From: a virus
Length of the DNA: 39,607 nucleotides
Reading direction: 5' to 3' (one strand)
Virus record (IMG/VR): IMGVR_UViG_3300039449_000037
Span: 1 to 39,607 of that record
Shown piece after piece: positions 1-11,100 of this stretch (positions are counted from its first letter, which is position 1; each line of letters begins with the position of its first letter). The notes under the pieces were generated by a model. The model ran no database searches. It saw nothing but the letters and a program-made list of their open reading frames with translations, and was not told the origin of the DNA. The position numbers were made by a program, and so were the translations under genes.

Positions 1-453
1 ATGGCCCAAGAAGAAAACACTTACGGCGATAGAATGAGAGTGGCGCGAATTGAGGCGGGATATAAAAGCGCTGATACTTTTGTGAGTGAGGTCAATGCGC
101 ACTTAGAAGTGCAAGATGTCGCACCCATCAGTATTTCGACGTATAGAAAGTGGGAGCAACTCGGTACAGCGTTGGAAGATAAAAAGCTAAGAGCCTACCC
201 GCACCCGGTGTTCTTCCCTGTTTTTAGCGGGCTTACGGGCACGACGGCGTACTGGCTTTGGTACGGTAACGCGCATGGCATCGTGAAGAAAATCTCACAA
301 CTGCCAACGCAACACAGACGAGTTATTGCTCAACAGCTCGCAAGCATCAAATGCCCGCGACAGCTGGGTTTGATTGAAGAATTTACGCGCATCGCAGGCA
401 AGCTGGCAGACCGACAACGCCGCGCTTTATCTGCGTTTTTAAAGTTGCTCTGA
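1..453 (+). CDS. HTH (XRE-like) transcriptional regulator
   Basis: Encodes 150 residues starting at the first base of the window, so its upstream region and start cannot be checked. The N-terminal third (about residues 8-60) reads as an XRE-type helix-turn-helix: GDRMRVARIEAGYKSADTF resembles helices 1-2, and ISISTYRKWEQ looks like the recognition helix. The C-terminal part (about 95-150) is helical and basic with no domain I recognise. It runs towards the late operon and ends 10 bp from its last gene, a common place for a lysogeny-expressed accessory gene. It could equally be a flanking host gene. The HTH call is fairly safe; the role is unknown. Confidence 0.6.
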   Translation: MAQEENTYGDRMRVARIEAGYKSADTFVSEVNAHLEVQDVAPISISTYRKWEQLGTALEDKKLRAYPHPVFFPVFSGLTGTTAYWLWYGNAHGIVKKISQLPTQHRRVIAQQLASIKCPRQLGLIEEFTRIAGKLADRQRRALSAFLKLL

Positions 454-462
454 CGTCACCTT

Positions 463-690
463 TTAAACTTCAACACTCACCGCAGTCAACGCCGGGGCCT
501 TTCCTTTGATTTCACCGGCTTGAATGATGGCTTTCTCTGTTGCCGCCACGCTATCGCCTTTTACGCGCAGCGTTTCACCGCCGCGCAATTGCACTGTGCT
601 TGTACCGTCACTATGTACGGTTTGCACAGTGACGACGGTTTTAGCACCAAGGCTGGTTAGCCCTCCAAATTTTGCCCAAGGGTTGCTCAT
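463..690 (-). CDS. Small virion-associated protein, last gene of the late operon
   Basis: Encodes 75 residues starting MSNPWAKFGGL. The ATG at 690 is chosen because a GGAGG box lies at 701-705 and the previous gene stops only 4 bp upstream. The rest is a short beta-rich sequence (TVVTVQTVHSDGTSTVQLRGG) that looks like a small OB- or SH3-like barrel. I do not recognise the family. Its place at the end of the tail operon, directly after the hub-like protein, suggests a tail-tip or baseplate accessory part. No signal peptide or membrane segment is visible. Confidence 0.65.
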   Translation of the reverse strand: MSNPWAKFGGLTSLGAKTVVTVQTVHSDGTSTVQLRGGETLRVKGDSVAATEKAIIQAGEIKGKAPALTAVSVEV

Positions 691-694
691 TGTG

Positions 695-2455
695 TTATTC
701 CTCCCAGCCAATAGGCTGTTCAACGGTTACCGTTTGGCGGACTTTAGCCAGCCCCCGCCCCGGTACGCTTATGCTAACAGCGGTCACGTAGCCACGATAC
801 GATTGCGCGGCATCGTCATAGACCACTGCAACAGAATCCCCAGGCAACAATAACCCCGGCTCTGCACTACCTTCGGGTATTGCCAGCTCAAGCGAGTGAA
901 TAACACGATCCCCGCCCGCTGAAATTTCTTGCCGCCCACGGCTGGTGTTGGCTTCAAGCGAGGTGAGCCATGATTCAACAACATCAGCCCCCGGCGCATC
1001 ACCCGCCGTGCCTTGCCGCGTTATCGTTGCCGCAACCCCTTCGCTTTCACCCGAGACGAACACCGCATTGATTTTTTCACGGTACTCAAGCTGGCCGCCC
1101 TCTGAAAGTATCTGGCTTTGATGAATGGTTTTATCCATCGTCGCTGCCGCCAACTCCCACGGCACTGGCCAGTATCGAGGCCGCACCGTCAGCACATCAG
1201 CATCAAGCGCTGGCTGAACCACCGCCCCCGCCGTCGCCGCCAAACGTTTAATAACCTGAAGCGGGGCTTGCTCTTGATAGCTAAACACAGCGTTAGGCAT
1301 AGACCAATCGGGAAGATCAGACGTATTCCAGCTCAAAGTAAAGCCAGTGCCTAGCAACTCATCAGCGGCAGCCTGCACCGCCGTTGTGGTGCCGATTGAC
1401 CGCGTACGCTTGGGCGCATACGGCAACCCAAGGTACTGGCTGCGACTATAGCCCGACACACTAAAGCGTTTATCTAATTGATTGCCCGAGATGCTACGAC
1501 TGCGCCCCCAGGTAGCAATAAAAAACACCCAGGTATGGCCGTTGATCGTGATGGCGATTTCTTTATTGCCCAAGGCGTCAGGCTTCACAAGCGCAATACT
1601 GGCCTCGTTTAAAATCTCGCACGACAGCTTCCAGCTCACACTATCAGCATCGAGATTCATTTTAATATCAGCCACCGCCAACGGCGTGTTATCGGGCAGC
1701 GAAACCACATTTACAGAATTCACGATGATGTGCACCTCTCGTGCATTGGGTTCAGGGACCAGCCCGCCGGGGATGGCAGGCAAATCCACTTTGTACGGCA
1801 AATCCGGTTGATGATAGAGCGATTCACCCACGCCCCAGCGTGTGTTTGCCGGTTTACTTTTGTTTGACGCTTGATGCACGCTAAATAGCCCGCCTGCGTA
1901 AATTGGGTACGCAGGCAGATCGGTGAGTTTGTATGACGCGATTTTAAAAATCGGATTAGGTATATGCTCTGGCGTATCGAGATTAAACACCCCTGAAACG
2001 CCGGTGAGCAATTCACCCTGCCGTAGATCGTATTCATTAACGCGGACCGTGTATCGGTCAGTACCCAGTTGGCTTGTTATCGTTTCAAACGAGTGCGCAA
2101 CGGGCATGTGCACAATAAACCCGCCGTCGTGATTTAAACTCACCGACGCTTCAGCAACTGATAACGCGCCCTCGGTTTGCATTGGCACCGGCCTAACAAA
2201 CGGCAGCGCAGAGTTATGATTTAGCGTTGCCCCGGCGATGGGTACCGACATCACAACAGAGCAATTATGCGTTTGCAACGTATCCCAAGCGGTTGCCACC
2301 TCACTGGCATAATTCAACTCAGCAACAGCCACCGCAACCCGCACCCCGGTTTGAATTGAGCGCGGCTGGTGCACAGCCGCTGCAGCGTCTGCGATGCACG
2401 AAACATCGGGAGCGACGACGGGCAAACCCGCGCTAACGCGCAAACGAATTGTCAT
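695..2455 (-). CDS. Tail tip / baseplate hub-like protein
   Basis: A 586-residue late structural protein. Residues about 240-480 (VHIIVNSVNVVSLPD, then WKLSCEILN and WVFFIATWGRSRSI) have the alternating strands of a phage tail hub (gp27/gp44-like). This is followed by a region with LLPGDSVAVVYDD and RGYVTAVSISV, typical of the OB-like end of hub proteins. There is no recognisable peptidase or lysozyme domain. It lies at the distal end of the tail module, where the tip complex is normally encoded. The hub assignment rests on fold-like pattern and position, not on a named signature. Confidence 0.55.
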   Translation of the reverse strand: MTIRLRVSAGLPVVAPDVSCIADAAAAVHQPRSIQTGVRVAVAVAELNYASEVATAWDTLQTHNCSVVMSVPIAGATLNHNSALPFVRPVPMQTEGALSVAEASVSLNHDGGFIVHMPVAHSFETITSQLGTDRYTVRVNEYDLRQGELLTGVSGVFNLDTPEHIPNPIFKIASYKLTDLPAYPIYAGGLFSVHQASNKSKPANTRWGVGESLYHQPDLPYKVDLPAIPGGLVPEPNAREVHIIVNSVNVVSLPDNTPLAVADIKMNLDADSVSWKLSCEILNEASIALVKPDALGNKEIAITINGHTWVFFIATWGRSRSISGNQLDKRFSVSGYSRSQYLGLPYAPKRTRSIGTTTAVQAAADELLGTGFTLSWNTSDLPDWSMPNAVFSYQEQAPLQVIKRLAATAGAVVQPALDADVLTVRPRYWPVPWELAAATMDKTIHQSQILSEGGQLEYREKINAVFVSGESEGVAATITRQGTAGDAPGADVVESWLTSLEANTSRGRQEISAGGDRVIHSLELAIPEGSAEPGLLLPGDSVAVVYDDAAQSYRGYVTAVSISVPGRGLAKVRQTVTVEQPIGWEE

Positions 2456-2473
2456 GCGCGCTCCTCACGTGAG

Positions 2474-3214
2474 TTAGACAAAATACGGTCCCTGAGAAAC
2501 AGGTTTATAAAACGGCACTGCAACCATACGAGCCGTACCGGAAACAACCACCGCCCCGGCTTCGATTGGCCACGTTGGCTCAGCGCCCAATGTGCCGGTT
2601 TCACTCACGTCATAAACGTAGCCCGTATACACAGACGGATGAATACGCTCACCCACGCCACGCGCCTCACCGGTTACGTGAGGCACGCCGTAATCATCGT
2701 GCACCGTGATTAATATCTGCCCTGTGTAGCCGTTCCATTCCAGCGTATATGCGCCCGTGCTCGGGTCAGAAACCGTGCGGGCTAACTGGTACGGCGTTTC
2801 GCCATCGAGGGCTAATGCAACGACGTTACGCGCCGCGGGTTGATCAGCAACTAACACCGTACCGCTGAACGAATTAGGCTCCCCGGTACCGGAGTTTTCA
2901 GCGCTTGATTTGAATTCGATATTGACTTGGTTGGCGTCGTATACGTAGTTGTCTACCCACCACACGCCGTCAGCAATGCCGTTCGATATTTTAAATGCTA
3001 ACAACTTATACGTTGCGCTAGTGTCGATACCCGCGATCAAAAATCGCAGCTTGTCGCGCACGACGACTACCTTCTCCGGCTGATTGATAGACCGAAAAAA
3101 CTGCACAACAAAAAAATCCGCTGCGGGCAAATTATGATTGATTGACGCATATACCGGCGGCACGACCGCAATCGGAGATACAACAACATCAGCGAGGGTT
3201 ACTGTAAACGTCAT
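2474..3214 (-). CDS. Tail protein, unknown function
   Basis: Encodes 246 residues. The ATG at 3214 overlaps the stop of the preceding gene as ATGA, so it is preferred to the TTG two codons upstream. The middle of the protein (about residues 120-190) has GTVLVADQPAARNVVALAL and DPSTGAYTLEWNGYTGQIL. This pattern resembles the small carboxypeptidase-regulatory/Ig-like beta domains often appended to tail-tip proteins. No catalytic motif is visible. Translational coupling to its neighbour suggests a shared tip sub-assembly. Confidence 0.6.
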   Translation of the reverse strand: MTFTVTLADVVVSPIAVVPPVYASINHNLPAADFFVVQFFRSINQPEKVVVVRDKLRFLIAGIDTSATYKLLAFKISNGIADGVWWVDNYVYDANQVNIEFKSSAENSGTGEPNSFSGTVLVADQPAARNVVALALDGETPYQLARTVSDPSTGAYTLEWNGYTGQILITVHDDYGVPHVTGEARGVGERIHPSVYTGYVYDVSETGTLGAEPTWPIEAGAVVVSGTARMVAVPFYKPVSQGPYFV

Positions 3215-4239
3215 GCCCAATCACTCGCATCGAGTGATAAAAATGCGACGTTATTAGTCAGCCTGACTTTTAAAAACGTTTTACCAGCAATATTAAATTC
3301 AGTTTTCAGGTCGCCAACAAACATACGATCCAGCCAATCGTCATACAAGCATGCAGCCGGGTTAGCATATACACCAGCCATTGCGCACACTTGATTTCCA
3401 TAACGCGTATTTGATTGACCATCGGTTAACAGCCAAACGCTACACGGTAACAGCGGTAATTCAATAATCGAATCGTCTTGTTCGCCAACGCCGTTTTGCC
3501 TATTGTCGCCAGCGGCAATGAAAAACGGCCAGAAGCAGTACGACCCCCCGCCGTCGAGTATCTGACCATCCAATCCGTAAAAAACTGTCGATGAGTAGTT
3601 TGTAAAAATTCCCGCGCTATTAAAAAAACCATACGCGTTCAATGCTGCGATACGCTCGGTATTTGCACCCCCAAAAATTACAAAATTACCCGATTGTGGC
3701 GCGGCGGGACTTCCCAAGCCCCGAAAATTTCTAACAGCGCCAAATCCAACGGTGCTAACAACGCTATTAGATATCGCCGTAGTAAACACAGTATCGTGAC
3801 TCGACATCCACACCCACGCAAAATTTTCGTTAGCAACAACACACCAGTATGGGTAGTGCGTTTTATAACTAACAGGCCGCTGTGTGACTTCGCTCGAACC
3901 CTCAATAAAGTCCGTCGATATGTCTGCGATAGCGCGCTCACCGCTGCGTGCATTGACAGCGGTGAGCGCATCGATCATCGCTTCGGCGACGTACATAAAC
4001 GGCGGGTAATCCACCGTGGCTGCACGCACTAAACCGAGCACACCGGACTGCCCAGCATTTGTAAAACTGGCGTGCCCGCTTGCAGCCCAGTCATCATAAA
4101 CGACACTCCAGCCCGCAGCGGCTTTGCTGCCATAGCCATCAATCAAACACGCTTTTAATACTTGATAAAATGCATCTTGGCCGTTGGTTAAAACCGGCGC
4201 ACCGGCGTCGTCGGAGTAATAAACCGTAGGTGCTGTCAT
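3211..4239 (-). CDS. Tail-tip associated structural protein
   Basis: Encodes 342 residues starting MTAPTVYYSDDAGAPVL. The start overlaps the stop of the 1178-residue tail gene as TGATG, and its own stop overlaps the next start as ATGA, so three tail genes are tightly coupled. It is rich in aromatic residues, Gly and Ser, with no transmembrane segment. I recognise the style as a conserved phage structural protein with no assigned function, but cannot name a domain. By position it belongs to the tail tip, possibly near the adsorption apparatus. Confidence 0.6.
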   Translation of the reverse strand: MTAPTVYYSDDAGAPVLTNGQDAFYQVLKACLIDGYGSKAAAGWSVVYDDWAASGHASFTNAGQSGVLGLVRAATVDYPPFMYVAEAMIDALTAVNARSGERAIADISTDFIEGSSEVTQRPVSYKTHYPYWCVVANENFAWVWMSSHDTVFTTAISNSVVSTVGFGAVRNFRGLGSPAAPQSGNFVIFGGANTERIAALNAYGFFNSAGIFTNYSSTVFYGLDGQILDGGGSYCFWPFFIAAGDNRQNGVGEQDDSIIELPLLPCSVWLLTDGQSNTRYGNQVCAMAGVYANPAACLYDDWLDRMFVGDLKTEFNIAGKTFLKVRLTNNVAFLSLDASDWA

Positions 4240-7200
4240 CAGTCTGCATCTCCTAGAAATTCAATCACGATCACGTCGTCATCGACGGGCACGTTGCTTG
4301 GCGTTACTGTACGGATAATCTCAACCGGCGCGGCAGCGGCATCGGTATTAAACCGCACAACATTACTCGCCACCCAACCACCACCCCAGCCCGCCGCACG
4401 TACTGTGAAATACGGCGTTTCTGTCATCGGATTAATCGGTGAAAAATCAGCGTTAATACTGCCTGTACCGATCACACCACGCTGTTCTGAAATGCACTGA
4501 AAGCCGGTACTTGATGTGAATTTCAACTTCCAGCGATCTTCAACACACCCAAGGCTATCCACCAAAATCGGATTATTGAGGTCGTCATAACTTGCGACTG
4601 ACGCATCACCAACAATGTCATCAAGCCAATCTGGCGAGTCCACTTTTTGAAAAAACGTGTTTTTAATTCTCGCTTGCAGATCACCGACTTCAACGACGGC
4701 GGACACGTAACTATCATCAGCAACATAGTCGTGCGTGAGCTGTAAATTAAGATGAAGCTGCCCAGTAACTGACGCATTAGTGATAACAGCACGGTCTTCT
4801 ATTCGGTGATTTACAGAAAGCGGCAGCGTAAGTGAATTACCGTCGCTATCAACCGCACTGAACGGATCGGCCAGCGTCGCAGTACCGGCGGCTAAATCTA
4901 CGGCGTACTGATCATTTGCGAGTAACGCTCCCAACGCGTCTTTAATCACAATCACAGCGCAATCCGTACGTCCGCAATCAATCACCTGCCCGGCCACCGG
5001 GCTGGCGACGCTGACTGTATCGGTATGATGAATAACAACGAGATACCCGTCCTGCATCACTGGCACTTCACCATTGGTCGGCAGTCGCACTGGGTTTAAG
5101 CCGAGGCGTTCTGGGTCTTGCGGTAGCGTTGTATAAGCCACGGCGTTGTATGTGAGTGTTGATAAAATTACAGGCTGAGTGAATGCAATTTCAACGACAC
5201 CGGCGGTGCTATCAACGCTACCACTTGCACTGCCTGCGCTCGTTGTCGCGGGCACAAACGGCAATACGTAGCCGTTACTGACGCCGGGCTGCGGTAGCTC
5301 TGTCAGTGTGTCGCCAGTATCGAATGATCCGGTGATCACGCCGTCATTGTCTGATACCGCCCGCATGAGCGCGCCGTCTGTTGAACGTCGTGCCAGAAAC
5401 TGCAAACCCGAACTACGCAACGGAGCGGCGGCGGTACGGAATACAACCGAAGTCACAGCAACTGCCGCGCCTAAACCCAGCGCGGCGGCATCAAGCGAGC
5501 CACTGAGCGAATCAATAACACTACGCACGGCATCGTAGTTAATCTCGGCCATGCCGTTGACGCTATCAACAGATCCAGCCGTCAGGCCCGCGCCAGTCGT
5601 CGTATCAAATGCGCGATATAACACACCATCGCCACGATCAATTAATTCATCACCATCAAGCGTTAACACAACACCGCCGGGCACTAACGTATCTGTCGCC
5701 ACTTGCATTTTTAACGTTAGATCAGATACGGGGATCGTTTGTGTAACGGGTATGCCCGCCGTGGTCGAGCGGTAACTGATCACAGCAGTTTGCGACTCAA
5801 CGCGCATCGTTTTATCAGTAAAAGAATACTGCCAGCCACCCAATACGCCACCCTGCTCTGTATATTCCGGAACGCGGCGATTAAACGCTGTACCGTCAAC
5901 CGTTATAATACCACTGGCGTAATCGATAGACCCAACTACAACCCCGCCGCCCCCACGTGTTTTTAACTGTCCTTGAGTGTTAGATACAAGCCGCTGCACC
6001 GCACTAATTCGAGATTCATAAATAGTGCCGCCACTAAGCGTGACAGCGGTATAAGACAGCCTTAAATCAAAACTAATCGATCCAGCAACAATATTCGTTT
6101 GGCCTACATCAATTACAACGCTAGCACCAGTACTCTGAGCCACTGAAACACTTGACGTCAGCACCGTACCGTCGTGCTTGTCGTACGTGATAACGACGTC
6201 AGACGTCGGCAAATTCGCGGGAGTAAATGCAACACTATTGCCCGTGATTGATCCCGCGCTACTTGATAACACGCCCGAGGCGTTAGCAGTTTCTGAGTAA
6301 TTACTCGCATTACGCGACCAATCAATTTGCAGTGTTGATTCAAGCGGCACGTCATCAAGATCAATCTCAAACCACGCGCTACGCGCGCCGGTAGTTGCAA
6401 CTTCGTAGGGGGTTTGTGCCCACGTGTAGATGATCTGAGAATTTAAATCAGGTTCACCGGGCAACGTGATTGAGCCGCTTGCTGTGTTGTAGTTAATCGA
6501 CCCACTTGAGCTGGGGCCAGACAGCACACCCGTGCCGTCGTCAGTCAGCGAATACCATTTGCCCAGATACATAAAATCAATGCGCAGCGTGCCGGGAGAC
6601 GGTGGTGGCGCAAGTTGGAACGTGTACGTTATTTGGCGGTTACCGGACGTGATCAAAACCGAATCCGTATACGGCGTTAACTCAACCGCAACGCCGGGGA
6701 TATAACTCACTGAACACGAACGCGAACCCGACACACTAAACGCTAACGTGCCCGCCGTGGCATTGATTGAAACGTCACTCAGATATTCAGAACCAGACAA
6801 CAACCGCAACCCACCGTCAGCCTCATCATGCACGCCACCACCAACGGTTACTTGTAATGTGCCAGGCACCCACGCTGTCGGCAGCGTAATAAATTGCGCG
6901 CCACTTAATGTACCTAATGAGCGGGTTTTAGTGGATGCAGACGTCGGCTGTACCATTTTTTGCACAATGCCGGGCTGCTGATCAACGTAGGCCGTCTCGC
7001 TAGTAGACGCCGGAATCAACGGCTGAAAAATACTGTCAACAAACACACTGGCATCACCCGCGCTGGCGGCTGCCGCTAGCGGACGAATGCCGTAATACTT
7101 AGCCGAGTTATTACTTTGAGTTTTGAATATCTCGGTCGCGTGATTCGCCACCGGCGACGGATCAGAGCCACCAAAATCGTTGTCGAGCTGCTGTGAAATG

Positions 7201-7775
7201 CGGATCGTCATTTCCTGCGCGTTATACGTTTTATAATTATTTTGCTCGTCAATGTAGGTGTACGTCGCCACGCGCACGTCAACGCTCAACACCTTAACCG
7301 GCTGCTCTTTTGCTCCGTCAATCAAAAACAAAACCTCACCCACTTCAGGTGCGTCATTGCGATTATCCGCGTACACAACAATACTGGTCTGGCCCTGTCG
7401 CTGGGTGCCCACAGGGCGTAACGCTGAACGAGTAGACAGCACAACGTACTGTTCGATTTTGTCTTGTATTGCTGCCCGCTCAGCGTAATGGTCGCCAGTG
7501 CTGAACATCATCGTTGAGATATTAGGCGCGACGGCATCCTTGGTTAAAATAAACCCGCTACCCAAAAACATATCTGCATTAGCCGCACGGATTGCACCAA
7601 ACAACCGGCGAATCGACACACCACCGCGCACCTGTAGATTTTGCGAGATGTCTGACCACAGGTTATTGACATCGCCAGATACGATGGCATCGCCCGTCAT
7701 CATGCCGCCGCCGTCGCTTTCGTCGGTGTTGCGTTCAGCAAGCATAAGTTGTACATCGTTTGCATTAATTGCCAT
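4239..7775 (-). CDS. Large tail protein with repeated beta units
   Basis: A 1178-residue protein following the small post-tape-measure gene. It contains a recurrent short unit of the form G-S-[IV]-[DN]-x(3-4)-G-x-[IV]: GSINYNTASGSITL, GSIDYASGIITVD, GSVDSVNGMAEINY and GSVDSTAGVVEIAF. The units are spread over about residues 430-900 and suggest tandem beta-sandwich modules. This is the largest tail-tip component and the best candidate for a central fibre or tip scaffold. I see no clear lambda J signature, so receptor binding is only a guess. The TGATG overlap with the next gene implies coupled translation. Confidence 0.6.
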   Translation of the reverse strand: MAINANDVQLMLAERNTDESDGGGMMTGDAIVSGDVNNLWSDISQNLQVRGGVSIRRLFGAIRAANADMFLGSGFILTKDAVAPNISTMMFSTGDHYAERAAIQDKIEQYVVLSTRSALRPVGTQRQGQTSIVVYADNRNDAPEVGEVLFLIDGAKEQPVKVLSVDVRVATYTYIDEQNNYKTYNAQEMTIRISQQLDNDFGGSDPSPVANHATEIFKTQSNNSAKYYGIRPLAAAASAGDASVFVDSIFQPLIPASTSETAYVDQQPGIVQKMVQPTSASTKTRSLGTLSGAQFITLPTAWVPGTLQVTVGGGVHDEADGGLRLLSGSEYLSDVSINATAGTLAFSVSGSRSCSVSYIPGVAVELTPYTDSVLITSGNRQITYTFQLAPPPSPGTLRIDFMYLGKWYSLTDDGTGVLSGPSSSGSINYNTASGSITLPGEPDLNSQIIYTWAQTPYEVATTGARSAWFEIDLDDVPLESTLQIDWSRNASNYSETANASGVLSSSAGSITGNSVAFTPANLPTSDVVITYDKHDGTVLTSSVSVAQSTGASVVIDVGQTNIVAGSISFDLRLSYTAVTLSGGTIYESRISAVQRLVSNTQGQLKTRGGGGVVVGSIDYASGIITVDGTAFNRRVPEYTEQGGVLGGWQYSFTDKTMRVESQTAVISYRSTTAGIPVTQTIPVSDLTLKMQVATDTLVPGGVVLTLDGDELIDRGDGVLYRAFDTTTGAGLTAGSVDSVNGMAEINYDAVRSVIDSLSGSLDAAALGLGAAVAVTSVVFRTAAAPLRSSGLQFLARRSTDGALMRAVSDNDGVITGSFDTGDTLTELPQPGVSNGYVLPFVPATTSAGSASGSVDSTAGVVEIAFTQPVILSTLTYNAVAYTTLPQDPERLGLNPVRLPTNGEVPVMQDGYLVVIHHTDTVSVASPVAGQVIDCGRTDCAVIVIKDALGALLANDQYAVDLAAGTATLADPFSAVDSDGNSLTLPLSVNHRIEDRAVITNASVTGQLHLNLQLTHDYVADDSYVSAVVEVGDLQARIKNTFFQKVDSPDWLDDIVGDASVASYDDLNNPILVDSLGCVEDRWKLKFTSSTGFQCISEQRGVIGTGSINADFSPINPMTETPYFTVRAAGWGGGWVASNVVRFNTDAAAAPVEIIRTVTPSNVPVDDDVIVIEFLGDAD

Positions 7776-7777
7776 GT

Positions 7778-8149
7778 TTATGGCTCCACTGTAATGAGGT
7801 TTAACGTGAGTTCGTAATAGGTTGTTGCCGTGGGGTTTAGCTCTGGCGAGAGCAACGGTGCTTGCACGCCGCCCTTGGCCAGATCAAACAGCACGGTATG
7901 CGTTGTGCCGTCGGCCATTGTGAGTGTGCGTTTTACATCAGGGGCGTCTTGCAGGTCGGTAAGTTCCAGCACTTTAGTGCGTTTTGCCCACGCCCCGCTG
8001 AGCGTGATTGGTCGCCCGTATTGCAACGGTGATGACTCAACAACAAACCCACCACCAACCGTGCGTTGTGCCGACTGCGCAGACGACCGCCACGCGAATT
8101 CATCCTGCCAATATAGGTTCTCTGGCAGGGTTACAGTATCAAGCTGCAT
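7778..8149 (-). CDS. Small tail protein downstream of the tape measure
   Basis: Encodes 123 residues, beta-rich, starting MQLDTVTLPENLYWQDEF and including VVESSPLQYGRPITLSGAW and LTMADGTTHTVLFD. Lying immediately after the tape measure gene and before the large tip protein, it occupies the slot of a minor tail/tail-tip protein (lambda M position) or distal tail protein. The sequence reads like a small tail-ring protein. No enzyme motif is visible. It sits 3 bp from the tape measure stop and 2 bp from the next gene. Confidence 0.6.
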   Translation of the reverse strand: MQLDTVTLPENLYWQDEFAWRSSAQSAQRTVGGGFVVESSPLQYGRPITLSGAWAKRTKVLELTDLQDAPDVKRTLTMADGTTHTVLFDLAKGGVQAPLLSPELNPTATTYYELTLNLITVEP

Positions 8150-8152
8150 TGG

Positions 8153-11100
8153 TTATGCTCCTGAGCGATTTTTGTAGTCTTCGAGGTAATCAAGGAAGGC
8201 ATCAACATCAGACGGATCACCCTGCAACGTCACTTTGTTGCCACCCAAATTCAGGTTCACATCAACGGACCGAGACGAAGCCACATTGCCAGACGACACA
8301 CCACCGCTTGACGCAGAAGTAGTACTGCTCGCAGAATTTGCGCTCTGCGCCCTATTTTTCTTTTGCTGTTCTTGCCGAACTTGCTCTAAAAGGCGCATAG
8401 CCCTTTCAGTGCTTTTAATCGCAGCTTCGTGGCCGTAGAACTGCGCACGCTCAAGCTCTGCTTGCAGCTTTTCACGCGCGCGTTCGTATTCGCGCTGTTG
8501 AATGTCCTCGGTATTACCCCGAATGCGGTCTAGCTCGTCTTGCAAGTTGTCTGCCGCTTGCTCTGCGCTATCGCTCATTTGCTGAAGTTGGTTGTTGGCG
8601 GCGGTTAACGCATTGCGCAAGGTCGATAAATCCTGAGACCCAAGCAGGTTCATCGTGCTTAAGCTGCGCTCAGCGTTGGTGAGGAATTGCTGATTAATAC
8701 CATCGCCTGACTGCAAGGCATCGAGGTATTCAAGCGCTTTTAACTTTTGCTCACTGTAAGCCGCGACGGTTTCGTTTTTGGCTTCGAGCACGGAGTTTTT
8801 AAATCGGTTAACGCCGGTAACGTCGAACACTTGCAGATTGTCGGTGCCGATCTTGCTCAGCACATCACGCGCGCCTTGGAGGGCCTGTTTTACGGCATCA
8901 ATCTCTGTGACGGGGCCGGTGCTATCAATCCCCAGGCGATTATCAAATGCCGCACGGGCTGACTCGCTAAGCGCGGCGACTTCACCCCGTACACCCTGAA
9001 ACCATCCCGCCATTGCTGCAGCCACAGCCCTGACATCGCGTGAAGATTCTTCAGCAGCATCAGAAACCCCTTCCAAGGCATCCTGCAACCGCTGACCTCC
9101 TTTCTCTCCTTTATCACCCATCTCTTCCGATGTATCTCCGACGTCCTCCACAGAATTCCGAAGCTCATCATACTGCTCAGCAGTAATCAGACCTTCATTT
9201 CTGAATTGAGTAATTGAAGATGTAAACTCAGACTTATCAGCTTCAGTCTTGACATTCCTCAGCGCCCCAGATAAGGCCTCATAAACCTCACTTCCTGCAG
9301 CAGTAGAATCTGAACCAAGACCTTTGACAGCATCACGCAGAACACTCAAATCACTCAATGACTGCTGAAAACCTTTGGTTATCTTATTTGTCAATTCTTC
9401 TTGGGATGTGCCCAACCGCGCGAGCGCACCTTCTAATTTCGCCTGTTTTAAACTTTCGATATAACGGTTCAAGTACTCAACACTCAACCCCGCCGCATCA
9501 GCGCCGCTTTTAACTTGCGCCAACGCCTGACCAACCAAATCACCGAACTTCGATTGCTCTGGCTCGCTAAGCTTGGACAGTGCATCAGCCAACGAATCGT
9601 TTATCTGCTCAGACGTTAACCCGCCTTGCTGCTCAACAGACCGCAGCGCAATGGCCAAGCCGCCCAACCCCTCAACGCCACCATTGAGGGCTGTCAACAA
9701 CTCCGACTGCATAACACTGGCAAGCTTACTGTTATCTTCGATGGCTTCTTTCAAACCCTCCTGAGCAGTTTTATAAGAACCAGACAACATATCTGAATTA
9801 ATAACGACTTGAGATTGCGCTTCTGCCAAGTCACGTTGAGATGCCGCCAATTCATCAGCCGCCTGAGCTGCGTTTAGATATAAGCCCGCCTGCTCATCCA
9901 CAATAATATTTCCGGCTTTTATCTGCGCTTCAAGATCAGCCATATTGGATACCAACACGCCCGTAGAGGTACTAATCTTGTCAAACTCAGCCGCCAACTT
10001 TGCTTGCTGATCCATACGTGCCTGCTGCGAAGCATCTAATTCCTGAACCGCCACTCGCAAATCACGGTACGCCGTCACTACAGAGTAAACACCCTGAATC
10101 AACGCCACTCCGACAACGCCACGCAATGCCAAACCCAAAGACTTAACAGCGCCCGTCGTGCTGCCTGCCGCCGCACTAACCGAAGAAAAACCAACAGCCA
10201 CTTGCCGCAACTGCCCATACCAACTAACAATTTTTAAGCCGAGCCAAACTTTACCCAACCCAACCAGAGCACCCGACAATTGATAAACCGTCGCAGCAAA
10301 ACCTTTGGCCGTTTCAGCCATTGAGATAAAGCCATCAGAGATTTTCTTGGCCAGCACTTCAAGCTGACCATTAGCAACCATTTCATCAAAGGCGCGACTT
10401 ACTGCCTTGATTTGGCCTTTTACATAATCCCAAACACCGGCATCTGCGATCATTCGATAGAACTGAGAAAAACGGTCTTGAAGATTTGAGACCAGCCCAC
10501 CCATCGTGTCCATCTGATCAGCAGCCGCGCCCGCATTTGCGCCGCCCATCTCTTCAATCAAAAGCTTTATTTCACGACGACCTAACTGCCCAGCAGAGCT
10601 CATTTTTTGAAGCTCAGGCACCGTCTTACCGATTGCCTGAGACATCAAATCCCAAACAGGAATACCACGCTCAATAAGCTGCATGGCTTCTTCTTGCTGC
10701 AATTTTTGCTTAGACCATGCCTGCCCAACAGCAAGAATAATTCCCTCAAGCGTCTCTTGATTGCCACCCATTTTCGCGTTGGTATCGACTAACGCACGCA
10801 GACTACCCTCCATCGGATCGAGACCAAACGTACGCGCTTTAATGAAGGCATCAGCCACACCCGCTAATTGCTGAGGCGCATCTTTAGCAAACTCAGTAAC
10901 GTAGCCCAACTCTCTTGATGATAATCGCTTATTAAATAGCTCAAACTGATTACCCGTCTCGTATACTTCGCGACCTAACGATGTAAAGCCATCTCGGATT
11001 TTATCTAAAATTGCTAAACCAGCGACCAAACCAACAAGCTTGGCACCAAAGCTTTTAATACCATCACTTGATTTTCGAGCACCGGCATCAACGCCCTTTA

